The translations under genes were made by a program, and so were the position numbers. This document shows, piece after piece, positions 10,872-22,307 of a stretch of 64,000 bases of DNA. Origin of the DNA: Pseudisothecium myosuroides. Lineage: Eukaryota > Streptophyta > Bryopsida > Hypnales > Lembophyllaceae. The notes beneath the pieces are model-generated. The model saw only the letters and a list, made by a program, of their open reading frames with translations, made no database searches and was not told where the DNA came from. The stretch's first letter is position 1; each line of letters opens with the position of its first letter. The stretch lies in assembly GCA_951799445.1 (NCBI GenBank), contig OX637295.1, positions 20,522,001 through 20,586,000 on the forward strand. Reading direction: 5' to 3'.

Positions 10872-11629
10872 TCTGCACATCTAAAGTGAAAAAAACAAGT
10901 TTTTAAGCACATTGCGGGACTAGATTTCTTGACTTTAAACAATTTAAACTTTAAATTTTTGCACTACAAAGTTTTGAGCTTAAATCTTTATAGTGGAGAA
11001 TTGAGTTGAGAGTCTAAAAAAACAAAAAAAAAGTTCAAAAAAACTTAATTATCATTCTTAAAAAAATTGTTAAGTAAAAGTAGGTACACGATAGAAGGAA
11101 AATCTAAAATATTAATATCTTTTAGATGGAATTAAAATGCATGAATCCCAATGGTGCAATTGTTTAAACAAGTAAACTAAAATATGCGAAAAAATAAAAA
11201 ATTTAAAATTTAAAAAATTTGCATTTAAGAAATGAATCCTACAAGTTTGTTTTTTCAAGAAGATGCTCTAATTGCCCAAAAAACAAGAATGTCCATTACC
11301 TTCTCATAACAAATCCAAATGAATGAATCAAAGCTTTCCAGAAAGACAAATAAATAGTCTATGAGAATAAGAAAAAAAAATTAATTAATTAATTTTTTAA
11401 AATATTTTTTTGCTGCCTGAGCTACCCCTGTCCCATATTTTGAGCTTATTTGGCTACAACTATTGTTACCAAGCACCGATTGTGAAAAAAAAACGATATT
11501 CCTACAAAGTTTATCAGTTTGTCTATCTTCAAAAAAAGTTTTAAAAAATCACGACAAAAATTCAATTTATCGGTACTTGCCCAAAATCCTACTTGTCCCC
11601 TGAAGGGACAACGGTCTTTTAGGGGCTAA
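10872..11629 (-). mobile_element. TTAA MITE, family A, 5'-truncated (A3)
   Basis: Same insertion point as A4 in U4: both abut TTTGCAAAGTTTTGG on the right. The right terminus (GGTCTTTTAGGGGCTAA) survives, while the first roughly 100 bp at the left are deleted. Confidence 0.75.
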
Positions 11630-13275
11630 TTTGCAAAGTTTTGGTTCCACCCTCAAAGACTTATTCAAACAATCATCCTATACCTAGTTGACATTGTGAT
11701 TCTACCTTCTCAAGTCACTCAACCACCTTTCAAAGTAACTAAGCTTTCTAATTTGTAAAACATGTATTATTATATTTGCACACCACCTTTTAATCTTCTA
11801 CCACTTATTTTGTAAATTCTTTGTTCTAACCTCAAACGCTCTTTTTACATGTATTTCTTTTTCACAGTCCAGCTTTATAAGTCACACACATGTGAGCTTG
11901 TAAAATTTGGAAAATTCCGGAATACACTATACGGTCAAGGAACATTATATTATTTCATTTTGTGCCTACAATCACTGTGGCTCCAATAAATTTATTAATG
12001 ACTACTTGGATCTTGGAATACTACTTGGAGCCATACTTTGGGCTTATGACTTGAGTTGATGATGTCTGGAGTGGAGGTGATTTTAGGATCACCACCACTA
12101 TAATGTTTCCATTGTCAAATAGATTTTTTAGGCCTTGTCATTGTAGCCTTTTTGAATTGAAATTCCTTGAACATATTGTTTTTTGCATACACTTTGTTAA
12201 TAAATGAGGTAGTACACTTTTAGTTTGGAAATTCAGCATAGATAATCTAAAATTATTGAAATCTTCAGTGTACAAATACCATCCAAACTTTGTAATAAAG
12301 GCTAATGATTTTTTGGGATTTTGATATGGAAACGTGCAATATTTGTAAGAAGAGTTTCAAAATCAGAGGCCAACAAAATAATAGGGAGAGACTCATGAAA
12401 AGTAGAAGAAACACCTTTCCCAACTCATAAAAACCAATTTTTACATTGGACTTGAATGTTTTGGTTGCTTTTTGTTTGATGGCACTTGAGACAAAGCAAT
12501 TCCAAAATCCATTAGAGAGAATCTGGGTCATGTAAAGGGCTGCAAGTTCTTACAAATTCTCCTACACGTTCTGTTGAGTTTTCAACTATGAGAATTGTGC
12601 CACTGTAGCAAGGTGACATGGCCAAATGACTATTACATCGGATTTCATTTTTTATTTCTAATATTAAAAAAAAACAAATAAAGCTTAAAGTGAGATTTAG
12701 AAGAAAAATGAAAAATAAATAAAAATAAATAGTATTATGACAGCCCGTACCGTGGTTCTTCGCATGGGGACAGATTAGGAAAAAGCTTGAAATGGCCCTT
12801 CCTTGCTGCCAAATCCTGTCTCATGTTTAGCTATTCCCTCAATACCAATATTCACACTAAAATATGAATATCATGTAATTGGCAAAAGCGGTTATGATTC
12901 CAAGAAATCTTAAATTTGTTTACAAATGTCAACTTTGTATGGAAGTTCACTTTTACTTCTTCATTAGGGAGGAATTAGGGTAGGGTTTTGAAACAAAAGT
13001 TTATCCCCCTTCTTCCATAAACAACAACTACGTACTGAGGATAATGTTGGAAGATTCTTGTTATTCTCAAAATCCAGTCCCAACATATTCCTTACCATGA
13101 GGTTGGTTCCCATCAAAACTTAGAAAAACTAGAATTTGGACATCTTGTTCTAAATGCAACTCTCACTATTCCTTGCCACGTGGTTGGTTTCCATCAAAAC
13201 TACAAAAAATTGGGTTTTGGACATCTTGTTCTAAACTCAACCCTCACGCGGACTATTCAACTTTATTGTAATATT
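11630..13275. other. U2 distal flank, no gene
   Basis: AT-rich. A weak frame on the minus strand (12265-12531) is contained in a segment repeated at 24617-24918. It is not preserved as a protein there, so I do not call a gene. Confidence 0.5.
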
Positions 13276-13725
13276 GCGTTAACCCTTGAAGGACATTGCG
13301 GACAAAAGTGTCGAGTAGATGACTTCATTGTTTATTATAGAAACAAACAATACACCTATTGGTTCAATAATCAGAGCATTTCAGTGACTACCTTGGTCAT
13401 GGGGGGCTGTGTCTTTCAAGCGAAAGATAGTAGTAAGCTTAACTTGCATTTGGAGGACGGGTGCGTAGAAGGAGAGCAGTCATGTTCTCCAATTTTGTAG
13501 CCAATCTACAAATTAGGAAGTAGGAATCGGCAGAAGCAATTCTCTAACAAGATTTCTGCCAGTGAGGGTGGAATTGTTGACGAACAAATTGGACTAGGAA
13601 TTACAAATGGCTCAAAATGGAAAGAAAGACGAGAAAGAGAATCTTGCAGTTGAAGTCTCATACTTTGACACATACTGCAATGAATTGAAAATGGCCTGCA
13701 TGACAACATGTATTATAAAGCAGCT

Positions 13726-13946
13726 CACTACAAGAGAAAGGGGTGTTTTAAGTGAGCTTTTAAGTATAGTCCTAGACACATGATTTTAAGTAATGACCTT
13801 TAAGGAGATTTTCAGCAAAATTTGACTTTAAACACATCTTTTTAAGTCAAATTTTGCTAAAAATCTCTTTACAGGTCATTACTAAAAATCATGTGTCTAG
13901 GACACTACTTAAAAACTCACTTAAAACACTCCTTTCTCTTGTAGTG
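13726..13946. mobile_element. CACTA-type MITE (copy 2)
   Basis: CACTACAAGAGAAAGG to CTCTTGTAGTG, 221 bp, nearly a perfect hairpin. It is flanked by the 3-bp duplication GCT (13723-13725 and 13947-13949). Confidence 0.88.
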
Positions 13947-14633
13947 GCTACATTCAAGACAACATGTATTATAAGTTAGCTATAATCAAACATTCAAGCA
14001 ATTCAGCATGGTTCTCATTATTATGTTGGAAATGTTTTTGTGGGGGTCTTGAAGGTAGTCTAAAGGGGATTCTAGATTCTCTGAGAATACATTTTTTTGG
14101 ACACCATATGAATAAACTATGAATATTCAAAGTGCTAAAAATAGATGTTTTTAAAACCAACCCTAGACTCTTATGAATAGCGGGAGCTTATTTTAGGCAA
14201 GAATTTGTAGGGGTCGGTTTTAGTAAGGGGTCAAAATTACAAGTAGTTACCTTACTCAGTCATCCACCTATAAAATAGATGAAAGTTTCTCGGAATGACA
14301 AACAAAACCAGAAATTGAGGCTGGCGAAAAAAAGGCCATTTTCAAGCAGGGCATAAAAGGAGTAGTATTATGGACAAAAGGTAGAGCTTAGAATCACAGT
14401 TGTACCCAAAATGAAAAAACGTTGTAGTCTCACACTTTAAAATTTTGTCACTGTAGGAATTCTATTGGAAATCCTGCATACCAAGATGTACACAACCACC
14501 CATGATTCATGCAAGAGATAAAATTTCAGAATGGCAAACAAAACCAAAGAGACGCAAACAAGCAATCCTCAAACAAGACTTGGAAACAAGGGTCAGTATC
14601 ATGGAAAAAATTTCAAGCTCATTGAGGACCACA

Positions 14634-14991
14634 TAAGGTAGCAACACCCATAACCGTCAAAATAAGCAATTCAGCATAATTGGAGACACCTTTTTGTAGA
14701 AATGATATATTTTTTATATTAGCAACTGAAAATCATGAATTTTTAAAAAAAAAATAGAATTTTTGGATAAGGCATCTATTTTCTATGAAATTTCAAAGTA
14801 CAACTCCCTAGGGCACCCTAAACAACACTCTACTAAATCTGCCTTGATTCTAGCACCAAAAACTAAAAAAATCAGAGCCCACCAACCACAATTAAGCATT
14901 GGGCACGGTTTCAAGGTACATTTGAAGACACTTCTAGGGAACTCTACCATCAACTATGGGTACACTAATGGTTATGGATGTTGCTACCTTA
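14634..14991. mobile_element. MITE, AGGTA family H
   Basis: Ends are TAAGGTAGCAACACCCATAA and, inverted, GGATGTTGCTACCTTA. The flanking sequence GACCACA...CTGCTCCAAATG occurs uninterrupted with a single TA in U2 (near 8750) and in inverted U5 (near 26735). This shows insertion at TA with TA duplication. Confidence 0.88.
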
Positions 14992-15423
14992 CTGCTCCAA
15001 ATGAAAAGGAAGACAAGAGGAGACTCTTATAATTAAAGTCTTCATATTCCTACTGAAATTCATTTAGAAAACCTGAAAACCTAGATGTATATATCCATCC
15101 ATTCATGGCAGACATTGAAATTTCAGAATGGCAAAAAAAAAACCAAGATGCGAAAAAAATACAGTAATGAATTGATTGGAGTCATTACGGTACAAAATTT
15201 GGTGAAACCTCCATATCTACACTTGAAGTAGAATGCTCTATACAAGTGGCCATCGTAATTCTACTACCGGCAACCAATCTCCGTGCCAAAGAATGGAGTG
15301 AGAGACTCGTCGCCTCCAGCAGACTAAACCATACCCAAAAAGAAGAAAAAAATTGACCCCAAAAATCAATCCAAAAGCTCGGATTCATCATCTTCCATGG
15401 TACCGCAAGTTGCCGCAAATTAC

Positions 15424-15924
15424 CTAGAAATCCTCATCATCCTCGTAGTCCTCATCCCCATAATCCTCGTAATTATTGTAACCCTCATGAGCCGCCACCA
15501 AAGTCAATTGGACAAGCCCATGGTCAGACGGTGTCGTGGAATTAGATGCAAGGGATATGTTGGTTGCGCCCACCCTTTCCTCCGATTGTGTTGCTAGTCT
15601 GCGCTTTGAAGGAGCACTAGGGCGGGGAGGTATTGAAACGTTGCTTGATTTGGAACTTGAGTCCCTTTGGCATCCATATATGGGAGTGACATCTCCACTT
15701 CCGACCATGACCATGCACACTGAACACGGCTTCTTATTGTTTTGCAACCATTGGTAAAGGCAAGACCAACAAAACATGTGGCCGCATTTGGTGAGGACAG
15801 AATTGGTGGGGGGTTCCATACAAATGCTCCATTTAAACACATCATGCACCTCAATTACTTTGGAACCAACAACAACCTCCTCCTCATCCAAGCTCTTGCA
15901 AATCGTGGGGCTGCTTTTTGCCAT
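15424..15924 (-). CDS. RMA-like RING protein, copy 3 (first zinc ligand lost)
   Basis: 166 aa from the conserved ATG at 15924. The first cysteine of the RING is replaced by tryptophan (FKWSIC instead of FKCSIC; codon TGG for TGC). The other seven ligands (C, CGHMFC, SC, CSVC) remain. The TPIYGCQ segment and Ser/Pro linker follow. The tail is strongly acidic and Tyr-rich (YEDYGDEDYEDDEDF) and ends at a TAG where copy 1 has CAG. Downstream, the DNA still resembles the copy 1 C-terminal coding region, ending in a would-be ELLD and TGA, so this copy is probably truncated. With a ligand lost, classical RING activity is unlikely. It could be a pseudogene or a non-catalytic decoy. Confidence 0.68.
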   Translation of the reverse strand: MAKSSPTICKSLDEEEVVVGSKVIEVHDVFKWSICMEPPTNSVLTKCGHMFCWSCLYQWLQNNKKPCSVCMVMVGSGDVTPIYGCQRDSSSKSSNVSIPPRPSAPSKRRLATQSEERVGATNISLASNSTTPSDHGLVQLTLVAAHEGYNNYEDYGDEDYEDDEDF

Positions 15925-16235
15925 GGGTGCCAATCTAAAATCAATGACTCAAGGAACACCGCAAGCCCACTTCTAGCTTGTACCAACCTACAACCGGTGT
16001 CAATAATGGTCCCCAACCCTTGTAGGCGTCACCTTGTATGACTAACGCAACACCTATCTCTTATTATACTCCAATTCTTACTTGAACTACAAACCCTAAG
16101 TTCACAATAACGACTAGCTTCCACCTCCTTTGCTCCCAATTGGTCACATACTCAAAGCCATCTCACACACTTATCGTAGGACTCCCTATATCATTGTGGA
16201 AGCAAGTGAATTGTGTCCCCAAAAGGTTGTAAATG

Positions 16236-16302
16236 GTCCTATTTGTAGCTGGAGAGGGAGGCCAATGCCTCGTTGAGAGAGAAGATGGTGCCTCGTTGGA
16301 AG
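16236..16302 (-). promoter_or_regulatory. promoter region of RING copy 3
   Basis: Shares the weak TACAAATA form of the TATA position with copy 1 and has only two of the roughly 25-bp CAACGAGGCA repeats. Confidence 0.45.
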
Positions 16303-16394
16303 GATGCATCATGGCGTGTCACATTTCCTACGGGTTCAATGCCTCGAGCACCAAACACAAACGTCAAAGCCTCGTTGTTGTGGAGGTCAAGAAA

Positions 16395-17311
16395 TTAACC
16401 CCTAAAGGACCATTGTCCCTTCGGGGGACAAATGGGATTTTGGGCAGGTACTACGGGCTGAATTTTGTTGTGATTTTTTTAAAACTTTTTTTGAAGATAG
16501 AAAAATTGATAAGCTTTGTAAGAATATAATTTTTTTTCACAATTGGTGCCGGAGAATAAAAGTTATGACCAAATAAGCTCAAAACAAGTGACTTGGGGCA
16601 GCAAAAAATATATATTTGCAAATTATTTTTTTGAATTTTTTGATTGTAGAATATATTTTTGTCTATTTGGAAAGCTTTGATTCATTTCATTTGGATTAGT
16701 TATGAGAAAGTTAATATGGACATTCTTGTTTCTTGGGTAGTTAGAGCATTTTCTTGAAAAAAATAACTTGTAGGATTCATTTCTGAATGCAATTTTTCAA
16801 AATTTTCATTTTTTTTTTTTTGCATGGTTTAGTTCACCTGCTAGAATAATCTCACCATTGGAATTAGTGAATTTTAATTCCATCTAAAAGATATTAATAT
16901 TTTAGATTTTCCTATTATCTTGTACCTACTTCTACTTGACAATTTTTATTTAGAATGAAAATTAAACTTTTTTGAATTTTTTTTCTCTAGACTCTCAACT
17001 CAATTCTCCACTATAAATATTTAAATTCAAAACTCTACAGTGCAAAAAATTGAAGTTAAAAATGTTCAATGTCAAAAAATATAGTCCCGCAATGTGCTGA
17101 AAAACTTGTTTTTTTCACTTTAAACGCAGATATCTTGCGATAAATGGGGTCAAAAATTCTGAAATTTTTACCACTCATTCTCATACTAGTTAGGTGTAAG
17201 ATCTTATAGTTAGACGTGAAAAAAAAATTCAATTTTTGGGACTTTTTGCTATAGAAATGGCAGTTTTTAGTGTTTTTTGGTAGAAAAAGGCCTTGTTCCT
17301 TTAGGAGTTAA
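16395..17311 (+). mobile_element. TTAA MITE, family A (A2)
   Basis: TTAACCCCTAAAGGACC to CTTTAGGAGTTAA, 917 bp, at exactly the position of A1 in U1. The insertion therefore predates the split of U1 and U3. The left end has the small hairpin GTCCCTTCGGGGGAC typical of the family. Confidence 0.88.
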
Positions 17312-17825
17312 GACAATGCCATGGTTATTGTGAGAACATCCTATTGGTGAACCCATTTCTAAATCTCTCCACTTCCAGATTAGAGGCTAACTAATTTGAA
17401 AGAATCCTAAAATTTAAGGAAATGTAGCTCATAAACATGGACTAATTCTTTGAATCAAGAATGAATAAAATTGGAGTTTAAGGTTTTGAAAATTTGAAAA
17501 TTAAGTATTTTAGAATTTGCAAACCTATTGAATTGACAAAAAAATTCATTTTGTTTTTTTGAAAGTCAAACACTTACTGTCGGCTTCCTGGTCCTATTCT
17601 TACTTTATAAGCCACCAATACCCTCAAAATAAATAAGCTCATAAATACAAAGTATATGGAATATTAGGATGGAAGACAATAAAATCTTCTTCTTTTTCAA
17701 TTTGCAAAGTTTGGGTTCCAAACTCAAAGACTCATTCAAATTCTCATCCTATCTCTTGTTGACATTGTGACTCTACCTCCTCAAGCCACTCAACCACCTT
17801 CCAAATAACTAACCTTTCCAATTTG

Positions 17826-17941
17826 CACTACAGGAGAAAGGGGTGTTTTAAGTCAGTTTTTAAGTATAGTCCTAGACACATGATTTTAAGTAATGACCTT
17901 TAAGGAGATTCTCAGCAAAATTTTACATAAAACACATTCTT
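17826..17941. mobile_element. truncated CACTA MITE (copy 3)
   Basis: Left half only of the element seen at 13726-13946: it starts CACTACAGGAGAAAGG and breaks off at about 17941 into the 3' flank of RING copy 4. Confidence 0.8.
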
Positions 17942-18228
17942 GAAATTTCAGAATGGCAAATGCGTAAAGAGACAATCCTCAAACAAGACTTGGAAACAAG
18001 GGTTTGTATCGTTGACAAAATTTCAAGCTTAGTGAGGACCACAAAATTGAAGTCCTCATATTCCTATTGAAACTCAACTAAAAACTGTATACCAAGACAT
18101 ATACACCCGTCCATTCATAACCGACATTGAAATTTTAGATTGGCAAATATAACTTCAGATGAAAAAAACATATAGAATTAAATTGATTGGAGCAATTACA
18201 ATACAAAATTTGGTGAAACCTCCATACA

Positions 18229-18600
18229 TAAGGTAGAATTGCCCATTACCATACAAATTTGCTATTTAGGTACTTTGGAGAAGATGTTTGTCAGCTCCCA
18301 TATTTTTCAGAGATAGAAAAGTTTGAGAGAAGTCATTTGCAAAAAGAATGAAGAGATTTTGACAAGAATTGAATTTTTTGTGATTTTTCAAAGACGAAAT
18401 GTTAAAGCATGAATAGACCCTTGTTGAAGCATGGGCTGATCCTTCTTAAAGCGTGGGATGACGTGTCCGCTTCCCAAGTGCATTGCCATCATGGCAAAGG
18501 ATTACTAAGATTGTGATAATGGATTGATCACTGACACAAATGGAAGGGCCATGTAGGTGTCGGAATTAGGTAGATGACGGTATTGGGTAGTGCTACCTTA
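18229..18600. mobile_element. MITE, AGGTA family I
   Basis: TAAGGTAGAATTGCCC at the left and GGTAGTGCTACCTTA at the right. U2 shows the empty site ACACATATCAAAACCTG near 8970, with one TA. Insertion lies in the conserved 3' flank of RING copy 4. Confidence 0.85.
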
Positions 18601-18862
18601 TATCAAAACCTGAAGTAGAACGTCCTATATAAGTGGCCATCGTAATTCTACTACCGGCAACCAATCTCCGTGCCAAAGAATGGAGTGAGAGACTCGACGT
18701 TGCTTCCATCAGACTAAACTATCGCTGACAAGAAAAAAAATGTTGGTCTAAGAAACAATCCAAAAGTTGGAAGCCATCATCTTAAGTGGTTACCGCAAGT
18801 TGTCGCAAGTTACCATTGGGCGGACCCAATGGAGCCTCAAAAGCCTCTAAATATGGTAAACC

Positions 18863-19339
18863 CTAGAAATCCTCGGAAGCCATGTAAGCCAAGAAAGCCT
18901 CGTAAGCCACCAAAGTCGGCTCAATAGTAAGCCCGTGGTTGGATGGTGTCGTGGAATTGGATGCAATGGATACGTCGGTAGCGTCCACCTTTTCTCCCGA
19001 TCGTGTTGCTCGTCTACACTCTGAAGGAGCACTCGGGCAGGGAGGTATCAAACCGTCGCTTGATTTGGAACTTGATCCCCTTTGGCATCCATAAATGGTA
19101 GTGACGTCATCACTTCCTACCATGAACTTACACACCAGACACGGCTTTTTATTGTTTTGCAACCATTGGTAAAGGCAAGACCAACAAAATATGTGACCGC
19201 ATTTCGTGAGGACGGAATTGGTAGGGGGTTCCATGCAAATGTTGCATTTGAACACATCATGCTCCTCAATTGCTTTGGCACCAATAACAACCTCCTCCTC
19301 ATTCAAGCTCACGCAAATCAACGGGTTGCTTTCTGCCAT
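18863..19339 (-). CDS. RMA-like RING protein, copy 4
   Basis: 158 aa from the conserved ATG at 19339. The C3HC4 RING is complete (CNIC, CGHIFC, SCLYQWLQ, CLVC), followed by a TTIYGCQ segment and the Ser/Pro linker. It ends MASEDF at the same TAG that ends copy 3, while copy 1 reads CAG there. This looks like a shared truncation. Of the short minus-strand copies it has the best combination of intact RING, ATG and canonical TATA box (19654-19661). Expected role: E2-binding RING of a ubiquitin ligase. With no membrane anchor it would be soluble, unlike typical RMA proteins of the ER. Confidence 0.75.
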   Translation of the reverse strand: MAESNPLICVSLNEEEVVIGAKAIEEHDVFKCNICMEPPTNSVLTKCGHIFCWSCLYQWLQNNKKPCLVCKFMVGSDDVTTIYGCQRGSSSKSSDGLIPPCPSAPSECRRATRSGEKVDATDVSIASNSTTPSNHGLTIEPTLVAYEAFLAYMASEDF

Positions 19340-19653
19340 GGGTGCCAATTTAAAATCAATGATTCAAAGATCACCGCAAGCCCTCTTTTAGCTAGTGCCA
19401 ACCTACAAATAGTGTCAATAATTGTCCGCAACCCTTGGAGGTGCTGCCTTGTATGTCTAACTCAATACCAATCTCTTATTACACCCCAAGTCTCACTTGA
19501 ACTACGAACCCCAAGTCCACAATTAGGACTAGCTTGCACCTCCCCTTCTTCCAATTGGTCATACACTCACACTTATCTCATACATTTATGGTAGAACTCC
19601 CTACATCATTGTGGAAGCAAGTGAATTGTGTCCCAAAATATTGCAAATGGTCT

Positions 19654-19715
19654 TATTTATAGCTTGAGAGAGAAGATGGTGCCTTGTTGAGAACAAGGAT
19701 GGTGCCTCATTGAAA
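19654..19715 (-). promoter_or_regulatory. promoter of RING copy 4
   Basis: TATAAATA on the minus strand at 19654-19661, about 315 bp before the ATG, with two degenerate copies of the CAACGAGGCACC repeat upstream (19674-19715). Confidence 0.6.
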
Positions 19716-20115
19716 GAATGCATAGTCGCAAGTCACATTCCCTACTAGGACCAATGCCTCGAGCGCCAAATACAAAACGCCAAAGTGTTGTTGTTGTGGA
19801 GGTGAAGAAATTATTACAATGCCGTGGTTATTGTGGGAGCATCTTGTAAGTGAGCCCATTTCTAAATCTCTCCACTTCTAGATTGGAGGCTAACTAACTT
19901 GAATGAATCTTAATATTTAAGAAAATGTAGCTCATAAACATGGACTAATTCTTTGAATTAAGAATGAAAAAAATTGGAGTTCAAGGATATACTCAGTCTT
20001 GGCCTCCTAATCCTATTCTTACATTATAAGCCACCACCACCCTCAAAATAAATAAGCTTGTAAATACAAGAGTATGGAGTATTAGGATTGGAGACTATAA
20101 AATACTCTTCCTTTT

Positions 20116-21045
20116 TTATCCCCTAAATGCCCAAGACCTTTTTTCTGCCAAAAAACACTCAAAACTACCATTTCTATAGCAAAGAGTAAAAAAATTTGAA
20201 TTTTTTTTTTGCACATCTAACAGTAGGATCTTACACCTAACTAGTATAAGAATGTGTATAAATGTTTTTAGAATTTTTGACCACACAGATTGCAAGATAT
20301 CGACATTTAAAGTGAAAGAAACAAGTTTTTCAGTACATTGCAAGACTAGATTTTTTGACTTTAAACATTTTTAACTCAAATTGTTGCACTACAGAGTTTT
20401 CAGCTTCAAATCTTTATAGTTGAAATTGAGTTGAGAGTCAAGGAAAAAAAAAAGTTCAAAAAAACTTAATTATCATTCTTAAAAAAATTATTAAATAGAA
20501 GTAGATATATAATAGAAGGAAAAATCTAAAATATTCATATATTCTAGATGGAATTAAAATGCACTAATTACAATGGTGAGAATGTGTGAGCAAGTAAACT
20601 AAACCATGCATTCAAAATAAATAAAGAAACAAAATTGCATTCAAAACTGAATCCTACAAGTTATTTTTTTCAAGAAGATGCTCTAACTGTCCGATAAACA
20701 AGAATGTCCATAATTTTCTCATAACTAATCCAATTGAAATGAATCAAAGCTTTCCAGATAGACAAAAACATAATCTATGAGAAAAAAAATATTAAAAAAA
20801 AAATTCAAATTTTCGCAAATATTTTTTTGCTGCCCGAGCTGCCCCCTGTCCCCTGTTATCAACTTATTTGGTCATAATTGTTGTTTCCGGGCATCGATTG
20901 TGAAAAAAATATATTCGTACAAAGCTTATTAGTTTTTCCATCTTTAGAAACAATTTCAAAAAATCATGACCAAAAATTCAGCCCATAGGTACCTGCCCGA
21001 AATCCCATTTGTCCCTTGAAGGGACAACGGTCCTTTAGGGGTTAA
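20116..21045 (-). mobile_element. TTAA MITE, family A (A4)
   Basis: Left end TTATCCCCTAAATGCCC (TTAA mutated to TTAT), right end GGTCCTTTAGGGGTTAA, 930 bp. U1 and U3 show the uninterrupted site (CTTTTTCAATTTGCAAAG near 17695). The insertion is shared with U2 (A3). Confidence 0.85.
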
Positions 21046-21706
21046 TTTGCAAAGTTTTGGTTACACCCTCAAAGACTTATTCAAATAGTCATCCTATACC
21101 TTGTTGATACATTGACTCTACCTTCTCAAGTCACTCAACCACCTTTCAAGTAACTAAGCTTTCTAATTTGTAAAACACATATTATTATGTTTGCACACCA
21201 CCTTTCAATCTTCCTCCACTTGTCTTGGGAATTCTTTGTTCCATCCTCAAACGCTCTTTTTTCATGTATTTCTTTGTCATGGTGAAGCTTTATGAGCAAC
21301 ACACATGTGATCAAGCTTGTAAAATTTGGAAAATATTGGTATATAGTATGAGGTCAAGGAAAATTATATTATTTCATTTTGTGCCTACAATCACCGTAGC
21401 TCCAATGAATTTATTAATAACTACTTGGATCTTAGAATACTACTTGGAGCCGTACTTATGGGCTTATGACTTGAATTGATGATGTCTTGAGTGGAGGTGA
21501 TTTTAGAATCACCACCACTATAATGTCTCCATTGTCAAATAGATTTTTTAGGCCTTGTCATTGTGGCCTTTTTGGATTGAAATTCCTTAAACATATTGTT
21601 TTTTGCATACACTTTGTTAACTAATGAAGCAATACACTTTTAGTTTGGAATTCAGCATAGATATATCACCATCAAATCTTAAGGTATTGAAATCGTGAAT
21701 GTATAG

Positions 21707-22294
21707 TAAGATCTACTTCATTTACGAATTTTCCAGTCAATTTTCACTAAAATGCTCATCAACTTTAGGAAGCTCTAGCATGCTCAAAAACAAACTGATT
21801 TTAAAATCACAAATTGTTTTGGAATTGCAATGAAGTGTACTTCAACTTCATAACAAGTGAAAAATGAATAATTTTGAATCATACAGCAATTTGGATTTCT
21901 TTTATGCTCTACCTACCATTTCACAAAGAACCTATTGAAGATAGTCAAAGTTTTTTTGCCATGGGGTGAAGTACAAGCAAGAAATCATACAAGCAATTCA
22001 AGTGTTATGAGATCAAGTATCTCTAAGCTATTTCTTATATGTACTATTGAATACAAGTTGTAATTTCACAAATGTTGGCAACACTAGATAGTACATAGTA
22101 TATAGAAAACATCAAACTCTTTGTATGATTTTTCAATTACATATGTATGCTTGTAATGATGATAAAGTAGACTTTAGTATGATTCCAATGCAATTCAAAA
22201 TTTAAAATTCCATTCACTTTTGAGCATACACAAGCCTCCCAAAGTTGACCTCATCTTAGAAGTATGCAAAAATTCGTAAATGAAGTAGACCTTA
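21707..22294. mobile_element. inverted-repeat element, unnamed
   Basis: Ends are inverse copies of about 25 bp: TAAGATCTACTTCATTTACG at 21707 and, inverted, CGTAAATGAAGTAGACCTTA at 22275-22294. The interior is AT-rich and without a frame. The flanking duplication is imperfect (GTATAG against GTACTG). The superfamily is uncertain. Confidence 0.65.
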
Positions 22295-22307
22295 CTGTAC
22301 TGTACAA

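Larger units (their letters stand above)
7387..13275. repeat. array unit U2 (RING copy 2)
   Basis: Second direct unit. It carries the MITE B1 in the 3' flank and the 5'-truncated A3 upstream. From about 11630 to 13275 it keeps the longest version of the distal flank: 12280-12620 is matched by 24617-24918 of U4, and 12600-12850 resembles 56380-56600. No gene was recognised in that flank. Confidence 0.75.
13276..17941. repeat. array unit U3 (RING copy 3)
   Basis: Third direct unit. It is sister to U1 because both carry the family-A MITE at the same site. It ends abruptly inside a truncated CACTA MITE (17826-17941), where U4 begins, so the U3/U4 junction is a deletion or recombination point. 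Confidence 0.75.

Noticed and set aside
15185..15418. Frames 3' of the RING stops (also 8822-9088, 26289-26543) with a shared LARRLxAGSxxxxATCIE motif
   Set aside because: Conserved because the 3' flanks are recent duplicates. There is no start conserved among copies and no sign of splicing, so they are read as 3' untranslated DNA.
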